A stretch of 32,032 nucleotides of DNA from the NCBI GenBank assembly GCA_022839045.1, contig JALHDI010000019.1, positions 1 to 32,032 on the forward strand, written 5' to 3'. Each line of letters begins with the position of its first letter. Within the stretch, counting starts at the first letter, position 1. The translations under genes were made by a program, and so were the position numbers. Of this stretch, positions 7,727 through 16,075 are shown piece after piece. The DNA is from Sporomusaceae bacterium. GTDB lineage: Bacteria > Bacillota_C > Negativicutes > Sporomusales_B > UBA7701. The notes beneath the pieces were generated by a model. It saw nothing but the letters and a program-made list of their open reading frames with translations. It was not told the origin of the DNA and did not search any database.

Positions 7727-9259
7727 TCACTGCTTGACGATCAACAGCTTTTCATGGGCGGTCGCCAGTACCTTAAGGTTCCGTTTTTCGGCGTCGCTCA
7801 GCCATTCCCAATCGGCCGGACGGACGACGAAGTAGGCCTTGCCGGGGACTTTCCAGTGGTCGGCGGCGAGCTCCGTGCCATAGACGCCGGCATAGAAGGA
7901 GAAGCCGGGGCGGAGGAATTTGATGACATATACGGGCGATTTGCCGTCGTAGTGGGCGGTAAAGGCCGCGGCGATGTCGCGGGCGTGGAAGGCCGGGGCG
8001 GCCGGGGGGAAGAGGAGCGACATGAGGATGACGACGAAGACGGCCATGCCGGCCACCTGTAGCCAGAAGGCCCGCTCCGTTTCCCGCCTGGCGATGAAGA
8101 ACCATGTCCCGAAGATCATGGCGGCGAACAGGCCGGCGGTGAGGTAGGCCCCGGGCAGGAGGGCCGGCATGCCTTTGTAGGCGCCGTATACGGCGCCGGC
8201 GGCTAACAGGCCGCCGAAGACGGTGAGGAGAAGCGGCCAGGCGAAGGGGCGGGGGTGCCGCCGCCTGTCGATCAGGCGGTCGACGTACCAGCCGGCAAGC
8301 ATGGCGAGCGGCGGGTACATGGGCAGGATGTAGGATACGAGTTTGGTGCGCGAGGCGGTGAAGAACAGGAAGATGAAGGCCGCCCAGATTACGAGGAAGA
8401 GCAGGGGCCGGCCGTGCTGCGGGCGGCTGTCGGTCAGGGCGGCCCATACGGACTGGAGCATGATCGCCGTCCAGGGCAGGAAACCGAGGATGAGCACGGG
8501 GATGAAGTAGTACCACAGCACCCCTTCGGGATGCTCGGGGCTGGTGAAACGGGTGAGGTTGTGGAAGCCGAGGAAGGTGTCGACGAAGGCGTTGCCGTGG
8601 ATGGCGTACATGGCTGCGTACCAGGGCAGGCCGAACAGGGCGAAGAGGACGATCCCGGCGGGTATTTTCATCTCTCTGAGGAGGGAGAAGCTGCGGGTCA
8701 GAAGCATGTAGACGAAGATGATGGCGCCGGGGAAGAGGAAGCCCACCGGCCCCTTGGTGACGGTGGCCAGGCCGGCGCAGATGTAAAACAGGTAGTAGCG
8801 CTTCTCGAGGAAGGCGAGCAGGGCTACCGTCAGGAAGAAGTTGAGGGTGATGTCGGTGACGGCCGCCTTGCCGAGGTAGAAGTATTCGATGCTGGTGACG
8901 AGGATGAGGGCGCTGGCCAGACCGGCGCGGGCGCCGAACAATCTCGATGAGGCGGAGTATACGTAGAGGGCGCCGAGGATGGCGAGCAGGGCGGACGGAA
9001 AGCGGGCGGCGAATTCGCTGACGCCGAACAGCTTGAAGGAGGCCGCCACGAGCCAGTAGTACATCGGCGGCTTGTCGTACCAGTATTCGCCGTAGATGCG
9101 CGGCGATACGAAGTCGTTGTGGTTGAGCATCTCCTTGGCGGTCTCGGCGTAAACAGGCTCGTCGGGGTCGAGCAGCGGTATGGCGCCGAGGTTATAGAAC
9201 ATGACGAAGGCTGCGATCAAGATGATGAGTATCGTACCGAAGCCGGACCTTTCCGTCAT
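7727..9259 (-). CDS. GT39/ArnT-like membrane glycosyltransferase, paralogue 1
   Basis: This 510-residue integral membrane protein has the ArnT/PMT first-loop motif DPDEPVYAETAKEML with the acidic pair Asp33-Glu34. It then has SPRIYGEYWYDKPPMYYWL, FGVSEFAARFPSALL and GPVGFLFPG, all typical of GT39 lipid-linked sugar transferases. These move an aminoarabinose- or hexose-type sugar from undecaprenyl phosphate to lipid A, a protein or another glycolipid outside the membrane. The neighbouring downstream gene is a close paralogue, sharing motif order and length, so a tandem duplication is likely. It is preceded by an NDP-sugar epimerase gene, which could supply sugar. The acceptor and sugar are unknown. 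Confidence 0.88.
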   Translation of the reverse strand: MTERSGFGTILIILIAAFVMFYNLGAIPLLDPDEPVYAETAKEMLNHNDFVSPRIYGEYWYDKPPMYYWLVAASFKLFGVSEFAARFPSALLAILGALYVYSASSRLFGARAGLASALILVTSIEYFYLGKAAVTDITLNFFLTVALLAFLEKRYYLFYICAGLATVTKGPVGFLFPGAIIFVYMLLTRSFSLLREMKIPAGIVLFALFGLPWYAAMYAIHGNAFVDTFLGFHNLTRFTSPEHPEGVLWYYFIPVLILGFLPWTAIMLQSVWAALTDSRPQHGRPLLFLVIWAAFIFLFFTASRTKLVSYILPMYPPLAMLAGWYVDRLIDRRRHPRPFAWPLLLTVFGGLLAAGAVYGAYKGMPALLPGAYLTAGLFAAMIFGTWFFIARRETERAFWLQVAGMAVFVVILMSLLFPPAAPAFHARDIAAAFTAHYDGKSPVYVIKFLRPGFSFYAGVYGTELAADHWKVPGKAYFVVRPADWEWLSDAEKRNLKVLATAHEKLLIVKQ

Positions 9260-9275
9260 AGTTACCTCCGTGATT

Positions 9276-10202
9276 TTAAGATGACGAGCCGCCCCCCAGG
9301 GCGCGACAGGTGGCGGCCAGGCCTTCCATAAGCGGCGTCCGCGGCTGCCAGGATAGAGCTTTTACGGCGGCGCGGTTGTCGAGGCAGGAGCGGTAGATGT
9401 CCCCTTCCCGCGGCGGCTGGCGGCGGATGGTCGTTTCCCGCCCGGACACTTTCGCCAGCAGGGCGGCCAGCTCGCTGACGCTGGTTTCCGTCCCGGTGCT
9501 AATATTATACACGGCGTTGGCGGCCGGCGATACGAGGGCCCGCCAGTTGGCCTCGGCAACGTCGCCGGCGTAGACGAAATCACGCGTCTGACCGCCGTCG
9601 CCGAAGATGTCGAGCGGCTGACCGGCGGCGAGGCGGCGGGTAAAGATGCTGACGACCCCGCCTTCGCCGGCGTCGCCCTGGCGTTCGCCGTAGACATTGG
9701 CGTAGCGGAGGATTACGTAGTCGAGACCGAAGATTTCCCGGTACAGCCGGAGGTAGTTTTCCGCCGTGACTTTGCTGAGCCCGTAGAACGAGAAGGGCGC
9801 CAGGGGCGTTTCCTCCGGGATTGGCACGACGGCGGCCGCGCCGTATACGGCGGCGGTGGAGGCGAATACCACTCTTTTGACGCCGGTGCCGCGGCAGGCT
9901 TCGAGGACGTTGACGGTGCCGAGGGCGTTGACGGCGCAGTCGAAGTCCGGGGCGGACAGCGATTTCGGCACAGCCGTCTGGGCGGCGAGGTGGATGACGA
10001 AATCGAACCGTTCGGCGGCGAACAGCGGCCCGAGGTCGTCCTTGGATACGTCCAGCCTGACAAGCCGCGCGGCGGCGCTGACGTTGGCCGCCAGGCCGGT
10101 GCTGAGGTCGTCGACGACGACGACGGCGCAGTCCTTGGCGAGGAGGTTGTCGACGATGTGGGAGCCGATGAAGCCGGCCCCGCCGGTGACGAGTACTTTC
10201 AC
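9276..10202 (-). CDS. NAD-dependent NDP-sugar epimerase/dehydratase (GalE-like)
   Basis: This 308-residue protein is of the extended short-chain dehydrogenase family. The NAD-binding motif GGAGFIGS is at residues 7-14, DDLSTG lies after strand two, and the catalytic pair is Tyr140-x3-Lys144 (YGLSK), with FASTAAVYG before it. RYANVYGERQ and GDGGQTRDFVYAGDVA are the usual substrate-binding segments of UDP-glucose 4-epimerase-like enzymes. It should change a sugar nucleotide in the cytoplasm. The gene lies just upstream of the two membrane glycosyltransferase genes, 16 bases from the first, so the product may feed them. The exact substrate is not deducible. Confidence 0.88.
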   Translation of the reverse strand: MKVLVTGGAGFIGSHIVDNLLAKDCAVVVVDDLSTGLAANVSAAARLVRLDVSKDDLGPLFAAERFDFVIHLAAQTAVPKSLSAPDFDCAVNALGTVNVLEACRGTGVKRVVFASTAAVYGAAAVVPIPEETPLAPFSFYGLSKVTAENYLRLYREIFGLDYVILRYANVYGERQGDAGEGGVVSIFTRRLAAGQPLDIFGDGGQTRDFVYAGDVAEANWRALVSPAANAVYNISTGTETSVSELAALLAKVSGRETTIRRQPPREGDIYRSCLDNRAAVKALSWQPRTPLMEGLAATCRALGGGSSS

Positions 10203-10254
10203 GGGAGCCCTCCTAAGTAGGTTATATCATCTAAAATGAATGTTTCTTTCCCAA

Positions 10255-10377
10255 GGCCGTTCAGAAGTGCCCAGATGCTAGGCGGACCGGAGGCTGGTCC
10301 ACGACGGCGTACTTGGTTGCGTACGTCGAGTGGGCCAGCCGAGGACCAACAACGCAGATGGGCGCTTATCAAGGGCC
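10255..10377 (-). repeat. Intergenic palindromic repeat, copy A
   Basis: The outer arms GGCCGTTCAGAAGTGCCCA and TGGGCGCTTATCAAGGGCC pair over most of their length. Inside, GGCTGGTCCAC pairs with GTGGGCCAGCC and encloses a GTAC...GTAC hairpin. The right end runs into the flippase gene and supplies its TGA stop. It shares arm motifs (CAGATGC..., GCAGATGG) with copies B, C and D in this window. Confidence 0.75.
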
Positions 10378-11364
10378 GGTTTTGCGAGGCTGGTCAAACA
10401 GGAAATCGCGGCCGAACACTTTGACCGTATAATAGAAGCCGATGGAAAACGGCAAATACTCGGCGGCGATCCGCCAGGCCACGGCGAGGATGCCGACGGT
10501 GCCCGGCGGCAGGAGTTCGCCGAAGAGGATGACGAAGCCGCCTTCGGCGATGCCGGAGCCGCCCGGGGTGGGGGCGAAGTAGAGCAGGATGTTGAGGAAG
10601 ATCATGCGGCCCATGACGAGGGGCCAGTCGACCGTCGCCCCGAGGCCGAGGAAGAGGACGGGGACGACGGCGTAAAGAGCGATGAGGCTGGCGGCCGATT
10701 CGGCGAACACCCTGAGCATGCTGAGGGGAGCGCTGAGCAGCAGGAAAACGGCGCCGCGGGTGTCGCGGTAGAGGCCGAATATCTGGCGGCGGCGAGTCCG
10801 TCCGGCGCGGCGGGTGAGGCGCCTTAGCACCTTGAGGGAGAGCGGCGAGCGCAGGAACCATACGCCGGCGGCGCTGGCCAGCACCATGGCGCCGCTGACG
10901 GCGATGAGGATCTGCGGCGGTATCCAGGGAAGCAGGCCGGGGTCGTAGGCGAAGACGAGCGGCAGGCAGACGAAGAGGAACAGGATGGACATGATGGTGC
11001 GGATGAAAACGACGACGGTGGCGATGCCGGTGGGAACGCCGGCGCGCCGCAGAAACATGACCTGGGCCACCGCCCCGCCCGTCGCCCCCGGAGTGAGGAG
11101 AGCGGCGAAGTAGTTGCTGAATATAACCTGCACCGCCTGGGTCAGGGTTATCCGCTGGCCGGCGATGCGCACGAGGTGGAGCAGCCTTGTCCCGTCGAAG
11201 TACATGCCGATGACGAGGAGGACGCCGACCGCCGCAAGCGACCACGGGCGGAAAGCGCCCAGGTGGCTGAGGGTGTCGATGCCGACGGTGAAGTAGATGA
11301 CGGCCGCGGATATGCCGCCGACGAGCAGGACGAGCAGGGCGAGGCGCCGGTAGAATTTACTCAT
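10369..11364 (-). CDS. Flippase-like membrane protein (UPF0104/AglD-MprF transmembrane family)
   Basis: This 331-residue protein has about eight membrane helices and the family motifs FSNYFAALLTPGATGGAVAQ (near residue 83) and FAPTPGGSGIAEGG (near 263). These match the lysylphosphatidylglycerol synthase transmembrane-region/UPF0104 group, thought to move lipid-linked molecules across the membrane. The start overlaps the end of the deacetylase gene by 8 bases, so the two are coupled. The last residues and the TGA stop lie inside repeat copy A, suggesting the natural C-terminus was changed by the element. A role in moving the glycolipid built by the neighbouring enzymes is inference. Confidence 0.85.
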   Translation of the reverse strand: MSKFYRRLALLVLLVGGISAAVIYFTVGIDTLSHLGAFRPWSLAAVGVLLVIGMYFDGTRLLHLVRIAGQRITLTQAVQVIFSNYFAALLTPGATGGAVAQVMFLRRAGVPTGIATVVVFIRTIMSILFLFVCLPLVFAYDPGLLPWIPPQILIAVSGAMVLASAAGVWFLRSPLSLKVLRRLTRRAGRTRRRQIFGLYRDTRGAVFLLLSAPLSMLRVFAESAASLIALYAVVPVLFLGLGATVDWPLVMGRMIFLNILLYFAPTPGGSGIAEGGFVILFGELLPPGTVGILAVAWRIAAEYLPFSIGFYYTVKVFGRDFLFDQPRKTGP

Positions 11365-12211
11365 GGCCGAGCTCGCGGAAGGAGATCAGCCTGATGCCGT
11401 TGGTCTCCAGGCGCCGCCGGGTATCGGGGCTGGTGAGCGCGGCCAGCTCGTCCTGCCACCGGTAGCCCCAGCCGTACAGCGTCCCCAGTGCGGCGGCGTC
11501 GTCGCCAGGATGGACCATTATCTCGCTGACCCCGTCCGGCAGCCGGTCGAGGATGGCGAGCAGATATTCCTGCCGCATGTTGCCGCCGGCGAGCATGCCG
11601 AAGAAATGGTCAGGAACGGCGAATCCGCGCCGTTTCGCCTTGCAGCGGGCCACGGATGCCAGCGAGGAGAGGCCGAAGCGGCCGACGAACCGGCCGGCGG
11701 TGTAAGGGAAGCCGCCGGAAAAAAAGCGCGGCTCGTCCGGGATGCGCAGGGCTTTTATGCCGAACTGCGCCGCCAAGTCGAGGACGATGTCGATGATGCC
11801 CGGCATGACGTGCAGGTGCTGATGGCTGTCGAGGTGGGTGATTTGCACGCCAGCGGCCGCGGTTTTGGCCACCTGGGCGGTGAGCTCGGTGCGTATTTCG
11901 TCCCTGCTGACGCGGCCGCGCAGGTACCGGGCGAGGAAGGCCGGGTACTGGCCGGGGAAGCGCCCGTCGCCGTCCACGAGGGTCGGGATGGCGGCAGGAT
12001 CGGCCACCGGCCTCTCCCCCACCAGCGTGAGATGCACGCCCGTGCCGAGGGAGGGGTGACGTCCGGCTAAGGAGGCGGCGTCAGCGAAGGCGGCGGCGGC
12101 GGGCATGATGGAGGTGCTGGTTATGCAGCCCCCGGTGTGGCCGGCGATGATGGCCCGGTTAACCGCCGGGTGAAGGCCGAAATCGTCGGCGTTTACGATG
12201 AGCAGTTTCAT
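11357..12211 (-). CDS. ChbG/HpnK family carbohydrate deacetylase
   Basis: This 284-residue protein opens with MKLLIVNADDFGLHPAVNRA. The ADDFG metal-binding motif, TGVHLTLVGERP and THLDSHQHLHVMPG are the signatures of the YdjC/ChbG/HpnK group. These are metal-dependent enzymes that remove acetyl groups from N-acetylated sugars, including chito-oligosaccharides and sugar-bearing lipids such as hopanoid intermediates. It is the first gene of the envelope module and overlaps the flippase gene by 8 bases, which favours a lipid-linked sugar substrate over chitin breakdown. ATG 12211 follows AGGAAAGGG. Confidence 0.88.
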   Translation of the reverse strand: MKLLIVNADDFGLHPAVNRAIIAGHTGGCITSTSIMPAAAAFADAASLAGRHPSLGTGVHLTLVGERPVADPAAIPTLVDGDGRFPGQYPAFLARYLRGRVSRDEIRTELTAQVAKTAAAGVQITHLDSHQHLHVMPGIIDIVLDLAAQFGIKALRIPDEPRFFSGGFPYTAGRFVGRFGLSSLASVARCKAKRRGFAVPDHFFGMLAGGNMRQEYLLAILDRLPDGVSEIMVHPGDDAAALGTLYGWGYRWQDELAALTSPDTRRRLETNGIRLISFRELGHE

Positions 12212-12375
12212 TGGCGGACCCTTTCCTGTGGGGGTTACGTTACTATTGTTTACCGGCGGGGCGATATTCTTCCGGGCTTGCCGGCGGGCGTCGTCTGCCC
12301 TTATTTTCCATGTATCCCTTAGGTCGGGAAGTCAATACTAAATATGTACCCAGTATATTACAAGGAGGTTACTCT

Positions 12376-12648
12376 GTGGACAAGAAGAATCAACAGTCCA
12401 AGTCTCAATTCGGCACGCTGACCGCCAAGCAGGACGCCAACAACGATTATGCTTCCTCGTCCGCATCCAAGGGCGGAGCCTCCGGCGGCATGATGAGCGG
12501 CGGTATGACGGGAAGCAGCGCCAGCGGCGCCGGCACCATGACCGCCCAGTACGACGCCAACAACGATTACGGCGGCGGCGGCAAGAGCGGCAATCAAGGC
12601 CAGTCTGGGCAGCAGAAGGTGAAAACGTCGGATAAGAATATCAAGTGA
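12376..12648 (+). CDS. Small Gly/Ser/Asn-rich protein with a duplicated DANNDY motif
   Basis: GTG at 12376 is preceded by AAGGAGG at a good distance; a longer open frame upstream has no ribosome site. The 90-residue product starts MDKKNQQSKSQFGTLTAKQD. It carries the motif twice: TAKQDANNDYASS near residue 16 and TAQYDANNDYGGG near residue 57, joined by a Gly/Ser/Met-rich linker and ending in a Lys-rich tail. It has no cysteine, no signal peptide and no membrane helix. The low complexity and repeat layout recall small spore or seed-type proteins of Bacillota, but no known SASP signature is present. It is a single-gene unit with its own terminator. Confidence 0.7.
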   Translation: MDKKNQQSKSQFGTLTAKQDANNDYASSSASKGGASGGMMSGGMTGSSASGAGTMTAQYDANNDYGGGGKSGNQGQSGQQKVKTSDKNIK

Positions 12649-12657
12649 GTATCGATT

Positions 12658-12683
12658 AAAGGGAGCCTGAAAAGGCTCCCTTT
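12658..12683. terminator. Terminator with GAAA tetraloop between convergent genes
   Basis: AAAGGGAGCCT and AGGCTCCCTTT form a perfect 11-base-pair stem closed by GAAA. It lies 10 bases after the small repeat-protein gene and 11 bases before the end of the convergent aminotransferase gene, so it probably serves both. Confidence 0.85.
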
Positions 12684-12693
12684 CCTTGCCTCA

Positions 12694-13875
12694 TCACACG
12701 TGTCTGGTCAGCAGGGCGCCCAGCCTGGCTATTCCCGAGGCGATCTCGTCTTCGCCGGTGTTGGCGAAGCTGAGGCGGAAGGTGTTGTGGCCGCCGCCGT
12801 CGATATGGAAGGGCGTGCCCGGCACGAAGGCGACCTTGGCCTCGTCGATGGCTTTGGCCAGCAGGTCGCGCGCGTCGACGCCCGACGGCAGGGTGACCCA
12901 GATGAACATGCCGCCCTCCGGCTGCGTCCAGGAGACGTTGCCGGGGAAGTGGGCGGCCAGGGCGGCCAGCATGGCGTCGCGCTGGCGGCGGTACAGGCCG
13001 ATGATGGTGGCGATGTGGGCGTCGAGGTCGTTGTCGGTGAGGAAACGGTGGAGAGCGCGCTGGGTCAGGGAGTTGGTGAGGATGTCGTTGAGCTGTTTGG
13101 CGGCGGTGACCTTGGACGCTATTTCGGGATGGGCGACGAACCAGCCCACGCGGAGGCCGGGGGCGATGACTTTGGAGAAGGTACCGGTGTACATGGCCCA
13201 GTCGCTGTCGGCGAGGCTTTTGATCGGCGGGATGTCGACACCGCCGAAGCGGAGTTCGCCGTAGGGGTTGTCCTCCAGGAGGAGGATTTCGTGGCTGGCG
13301 GCCAGCTCGCCGAGGCGGCGGCGCCTTTCCAGGCTGAGGGTTATGCCGGTCGGATTCTGGAAGGTGGGGTTGACGTAGATGAATTTCGGCCGCACTTTTT
13401 TGAGCTGGCGGGCCAAGGCGTCGACGTCCATGCCGTCGTTGTCCATGGGCACGGGGAGGAAGCTGGCCTGATAGCTGCGGAAAGGCTGCAGGGCGGCAAG
13501 GTAGGCGGGGTTTTCGACGGCGATGATGTCGCCGGGGTTGAGCAGCAGGCGGCCGATAAAATCGATGGCCTGTTGCGAGCCGCTGGTGATGACGATGTTC
13601 TCGGGTTTGCAGGCGATGCCGGAACGCTCGAGGCGCTTGGCCAACAGTTCGCGCAGCGGCGGGTAGCCTTCGGCGAGGCTGTACTGGAGGGCCGCCCCGC
13701 CCTGCTCTTTGAGCACGGCGGCGTATGCGGCCGCCAGGCGGTCTACGGGGAAGGTCCTGGCGGACGGCAGCCCGCCGGCGAAGGAGGTTATGTCGGTGCG
13801 CTGGGTGATTTTGAGCATCATTTTTACGGCAGGGTCTTCCATGGTGGCTACGCGGTCGGCCCAGTCGATTTTCAT
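12694..13875 (-). CDS. PLP-dependent aminotransferase, 2-aminoadipate/aromatic type (class I/II)
   Basis: This 393-residue protein is a fold-type I aminotransferase. The Schiff-base lysine is Lys235 in TGTFSKVIAPGLRVGW. The phosphate-binding and ring-stacking segments are GSQQAIDFIGRLLLNPGD and NPTFQNPTG, and the N-terminus SFAGGLPSARTFP is typical of the LysN/2-aminoadipate transaminase-like group, which lacks the DNA-binding part of MocR regulators. It should move amino groups between amino acids and 2-oxoacids in the cytoplasm. The precise amino acid is unknown. The gene is followed by a terminator and is 27 bases from the methyltransferase gene upstream, so they may be co-transcribed. Confidence 0.88.
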   Translation of the reverse strand: MKIDWADRVATMEDPAVKMMLKITQRTDITSFAGGLPSARTFPVDRLAAAYAAVLKEQGGAALQYSLAEGYPPLRELLAKRLERSGIACKPENIVITSGSQQAIDFIGRLLLNPGDIIAVENPAYLAALQPFRSYQASFLPVPMDNDGMDVDALARQLKKVRPKFIYVNPTFQNPTGITLSLERRRRLGELAASHEILLLEDNPYGELRFGGVDIPPIKSLADSDWAMYTGTFSKVIAPGLRVGWFVAHPEIASKVTAAKQLNDILTNSLTQRALHRFLTDNDLDAHIATIIGLYRRQRDAMLAALAAHFPGNVSWTQPEGGMFIWVTLPSGVDARDLLAKAIDEAKVAFVPGTPFHIDGGGHNTFRLSFANTGEDEIASGIARLGALLTRHV

Positions 13876-13902
13876 GCGGATTCCTCCTGGGAAGTGTGTT
13901 TT

Positions 13903-15870
13903 TTATAGTTTCCCCAAAAGCGGGCGGCGGCGCGACCGGCGGGCAGTCAGCCTGGCCTCGTATTCCTCGACGAGGCTGATCTCGTCAGCGGATAATTCGT
14001 AGATCTTGTAGACCATCTGGTTGAAGAGGTCGTCCATAGCGGCGACGCGGGTTTCGGCGCCGCTGTCGCCTTCCCGGCGCCGGCGCACCAGGGTGGTCAT
14101 TATCCTGACAAGTTCGGGGGCGCGAGCGCTGGCCGCGGGATGGACCTTGACGGGCAGGAGTTCGAGGGTGTCGATGTCGGTCTGGGCCATCGACCGCCCG
14201 TATTCCATGGTGACGGCGTGATAGTAGAAGGACATAAGCCGGGAGTTCAGGAGCAGCAGCAGGTAGTCGAGCGTGACTGCGCCGCTGGTGGCGACGAAGC
14301 TGTGGAGGTTGTTGAGGTGGTAGTAGCCGTTGTCGTCGATGCTCGCGGTGAGGGTGAACCCAGTCTGGCGGATGAGGATTTTGCGCCCGCCGACGATGGC
14401 GGGGTCCCAGCCGCCTTTGTAGAGCCGCGCCGGGTCGATATTGAGCCAGTGGCCCTCGTAGGTCAGTCCGTAGCGCTCGACCTGGCTGCCTGATACCAGG
14501 CCGCGACGCCAGGTCGGCCCTGCGCCCGCCTGGCCGACGATGTCGCTTTGTTTGGAAACGGAGCGGACGCCGGTATGGCCTGATGCAAAATTTGCCAACG
14601 GTTCGTTGCTATTATCTATTTTATCAATCAGGTTTTTGACCGTCAAATCGGAAAACAGGCGGAAGCGCTGGTGGGGAAGCGCGGCGAAATAGCTCTGGGC
14701 GTAGGAACACCCGGCCGCGCCGTCCTGGAGATCGTCCTTGCTTTCGACATGGTGGACGGTGACCGTCTGCCGGTCGCGGCCGGCTGGATCGCTTTCGCGC
14801 CTGAGGATGGCGATCGCCGACATGCCGACGGCGGCGTTTTTGAACACCGGCAAGGCGATGTGGACCATTGTTTCGATAGCGGTATGGTCCATGATGTAGC
14901 GGCGGATTTTCGAGTAGTAGCGGCCAAGGAGAAAGCTGTCGGGGAGGATGAACCCCAGCCGCCCTCCTTCCACGAGCATTTCGATGCCCCGTTCGAGGAA
15001 GAGGACGTAGTAGCTGAGCTTGTATTCGGCCGAGGCGCTGAACGCGCTGCGCAGGTAGGCTTCGTAGTCGCGGTCGAGGTGCCGCGCCCCCCGCAGGCCG
15101 AAGGAGAGGTAAGGCGGGTTGCCGACGACGTAGTCGTAGCGGGACGACCAGAAGGCCCGGTCGCCGCCGGCGCCCTGTTCCGGGCGGCGGAGGCTGTCGC
15201 AGACGAGGATGTTGGGGCGCAGGCCGGCGCTGGCCGCGGGCCTTTTCAGCAGCAGCCCGGCAGCCGCGGTTTCGGCGGCGAGGTCGTCGATGTCAGCTCC
15301 CCACAGGTTGTGGGTGACGATGTGCCGGTGGATGCCGTCGTCCGACCAGTCCTTGTCGGGGAAACGCTCCTCCAGGACGCCGCGGGCGGCGGCATATTTG
15401 GCCTGGAGGAGATCGTAGGCGCGGAGGAGAAAATTGCCGCAGCCGCAGGCGGGGTCGAGGATCTTGACGTACGGGCGGGCGGTGACGTCGACTTTGGCTG
15501 CCGTGCCGGCAAGGATGAAGTCGACCACCTGGGGGGCGGTATAGAAAAGGCCCTGGGTCCGGCGGCCAAGGGCGAGCTTTTCGTAAAGTTCGCCGAGCAG
15601 CCAGGCATCACGGGGCAGGGTGCATAACCAGCGGGAGACGATGGCGTGGATGCGGTCGGGTATCTCGGCCTCGCCGGCGGACGGCAGGCCGCGGACGGCG
15701 TCGGCCAGCGTCCGGGCGCCCATTGCCTGATCGGCAACGGTTTCCGGGGTGGGACACCCGCGCAGCACGGCGACGAGCGTGGTCAAAAGACCCCGCTCGG
15801 CCTGCAGGCCCTGGGCAGCCAGCCAGGTTTTCATTTCTTGACACTCCGTCAGAAAGTGCTTCCAGTTCAT
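13903..15870 (-). CDS. Orphan N6-adenine DNA methyltransferase, Eco57I/TaqI-like
   Basis: This 655-residue protein has the S-adenosylmethionine motif DPACGCGN (139-146) and the catalytic NPPY (251-254) of gamma-class N6-adenine methyltransferases. After residue 400 a TaqI-like target-recognition region is seen (GHTGVRSVSKQSD, RKILIRQTGFTLTAS, LLLLLNSRLMSFYY). The first 100 residues are helical and show no PD-(D/E)xK nuclease motif. No restriction enzyme or specificity gene is near, so it is probably a solitary methylase marking one asymmetric site. Base use resembles the neighbours, so recent transfer is not obvious. CamA of Clostridioides difficile has a similar layout, but identity is not claimed. 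ATG 15870 follows GGGGAG. Confidence 0.85.
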   Translation of the reverse strand: MNWKHFLTECQEMKTWLAAQGLQAERGLLTTLVAVLRGCPTPETVADQAMGARTLADAVRGLPSAGEAEIPDRIHAIVSRWLCTLPRDAWLLGELYEKLALGRRTQGLFYTAPQVVDFILAGTAAKVDVTARPYVKILDPACGCGNFLLRAYDLLQAKYAAARGVLEERFPDKDWSDDGIHRHIVTHNLWGADIDDLAAETAAAGLLLKRPAASAGLRPNILVCDSLRRPEQGAGGDRAFWSSRYDYVVGNPPYLSFGLRGARHLDRDYEAYLRSAFSASAEYKLSYYVLFLERGIEMLVEGGRLGFILPDSFLLGRYYSKIRRYIMDHTAIETMVHIALPVFKNAAVGMSAIAILRRESDPAGRDRQTVTVHHVESKDDLQDGAAGCSYAQSYFAALPHQRFRLFSDLTVKNLIDKIDNSNEPLANFASGHTGVRSVSKQSDIVGQAGAGPTWRRGLVSGSQVERYGLTYEGHWLNIDPARLYKGGWDPAIVGGRKILIRQTGFTLTASIDDNGYYHLNNLHSFVATSGAVTLDYLLLLLNSRLMSFYYHAVTMEYGRSMAQTDIDTLELLPVKVHPAASARAPELVRIMTTLVRRRREGDSGAETRVAAMDDLFNQMVYKIYELSADEISLVEEYEARLTARRSRRRPLLGKL

Positions 15871-15949
15871 GTCGCACTCCCCGTACCGTTTTTCTCGCTC
15901 CCGGTAATGTATATATGAAGATCGTCGCTAACGTATAACGGCATGTGCG

Positions 15950-16070
15950 AGGCTGGTTAGAAAGTTCCAGATGCAAGGCGCACCGGAAGAGCGCGCCGCG
16001 CCACGTACTCGAACGTACGCAAGCAAGCGCTCTGAGGAGCAACGCAGCAGATGGACTTTATAACCTGCCT
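15950..16070 (-). repeat. Intergenic palindromic repeat, copy B
   Basis: The left arm AGGCTGGTTAGAAAGTTCCA pairs with the right arm TGGACTTTATAACCTGCCT with few mismatches. Inside, AGAGCGC pairs with GCGCTCT and CGTAC with GTACG. It ends 5 bases before the folE2 stop codon. The interior (CAAGGCGCACCGGAA, CGTACGCAAGCAAGCGCT, GAGGAGCAACG) is nearly the same as in copy D. Confidence 0.8.
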
Positions 16071-16075
16071 CCCTT

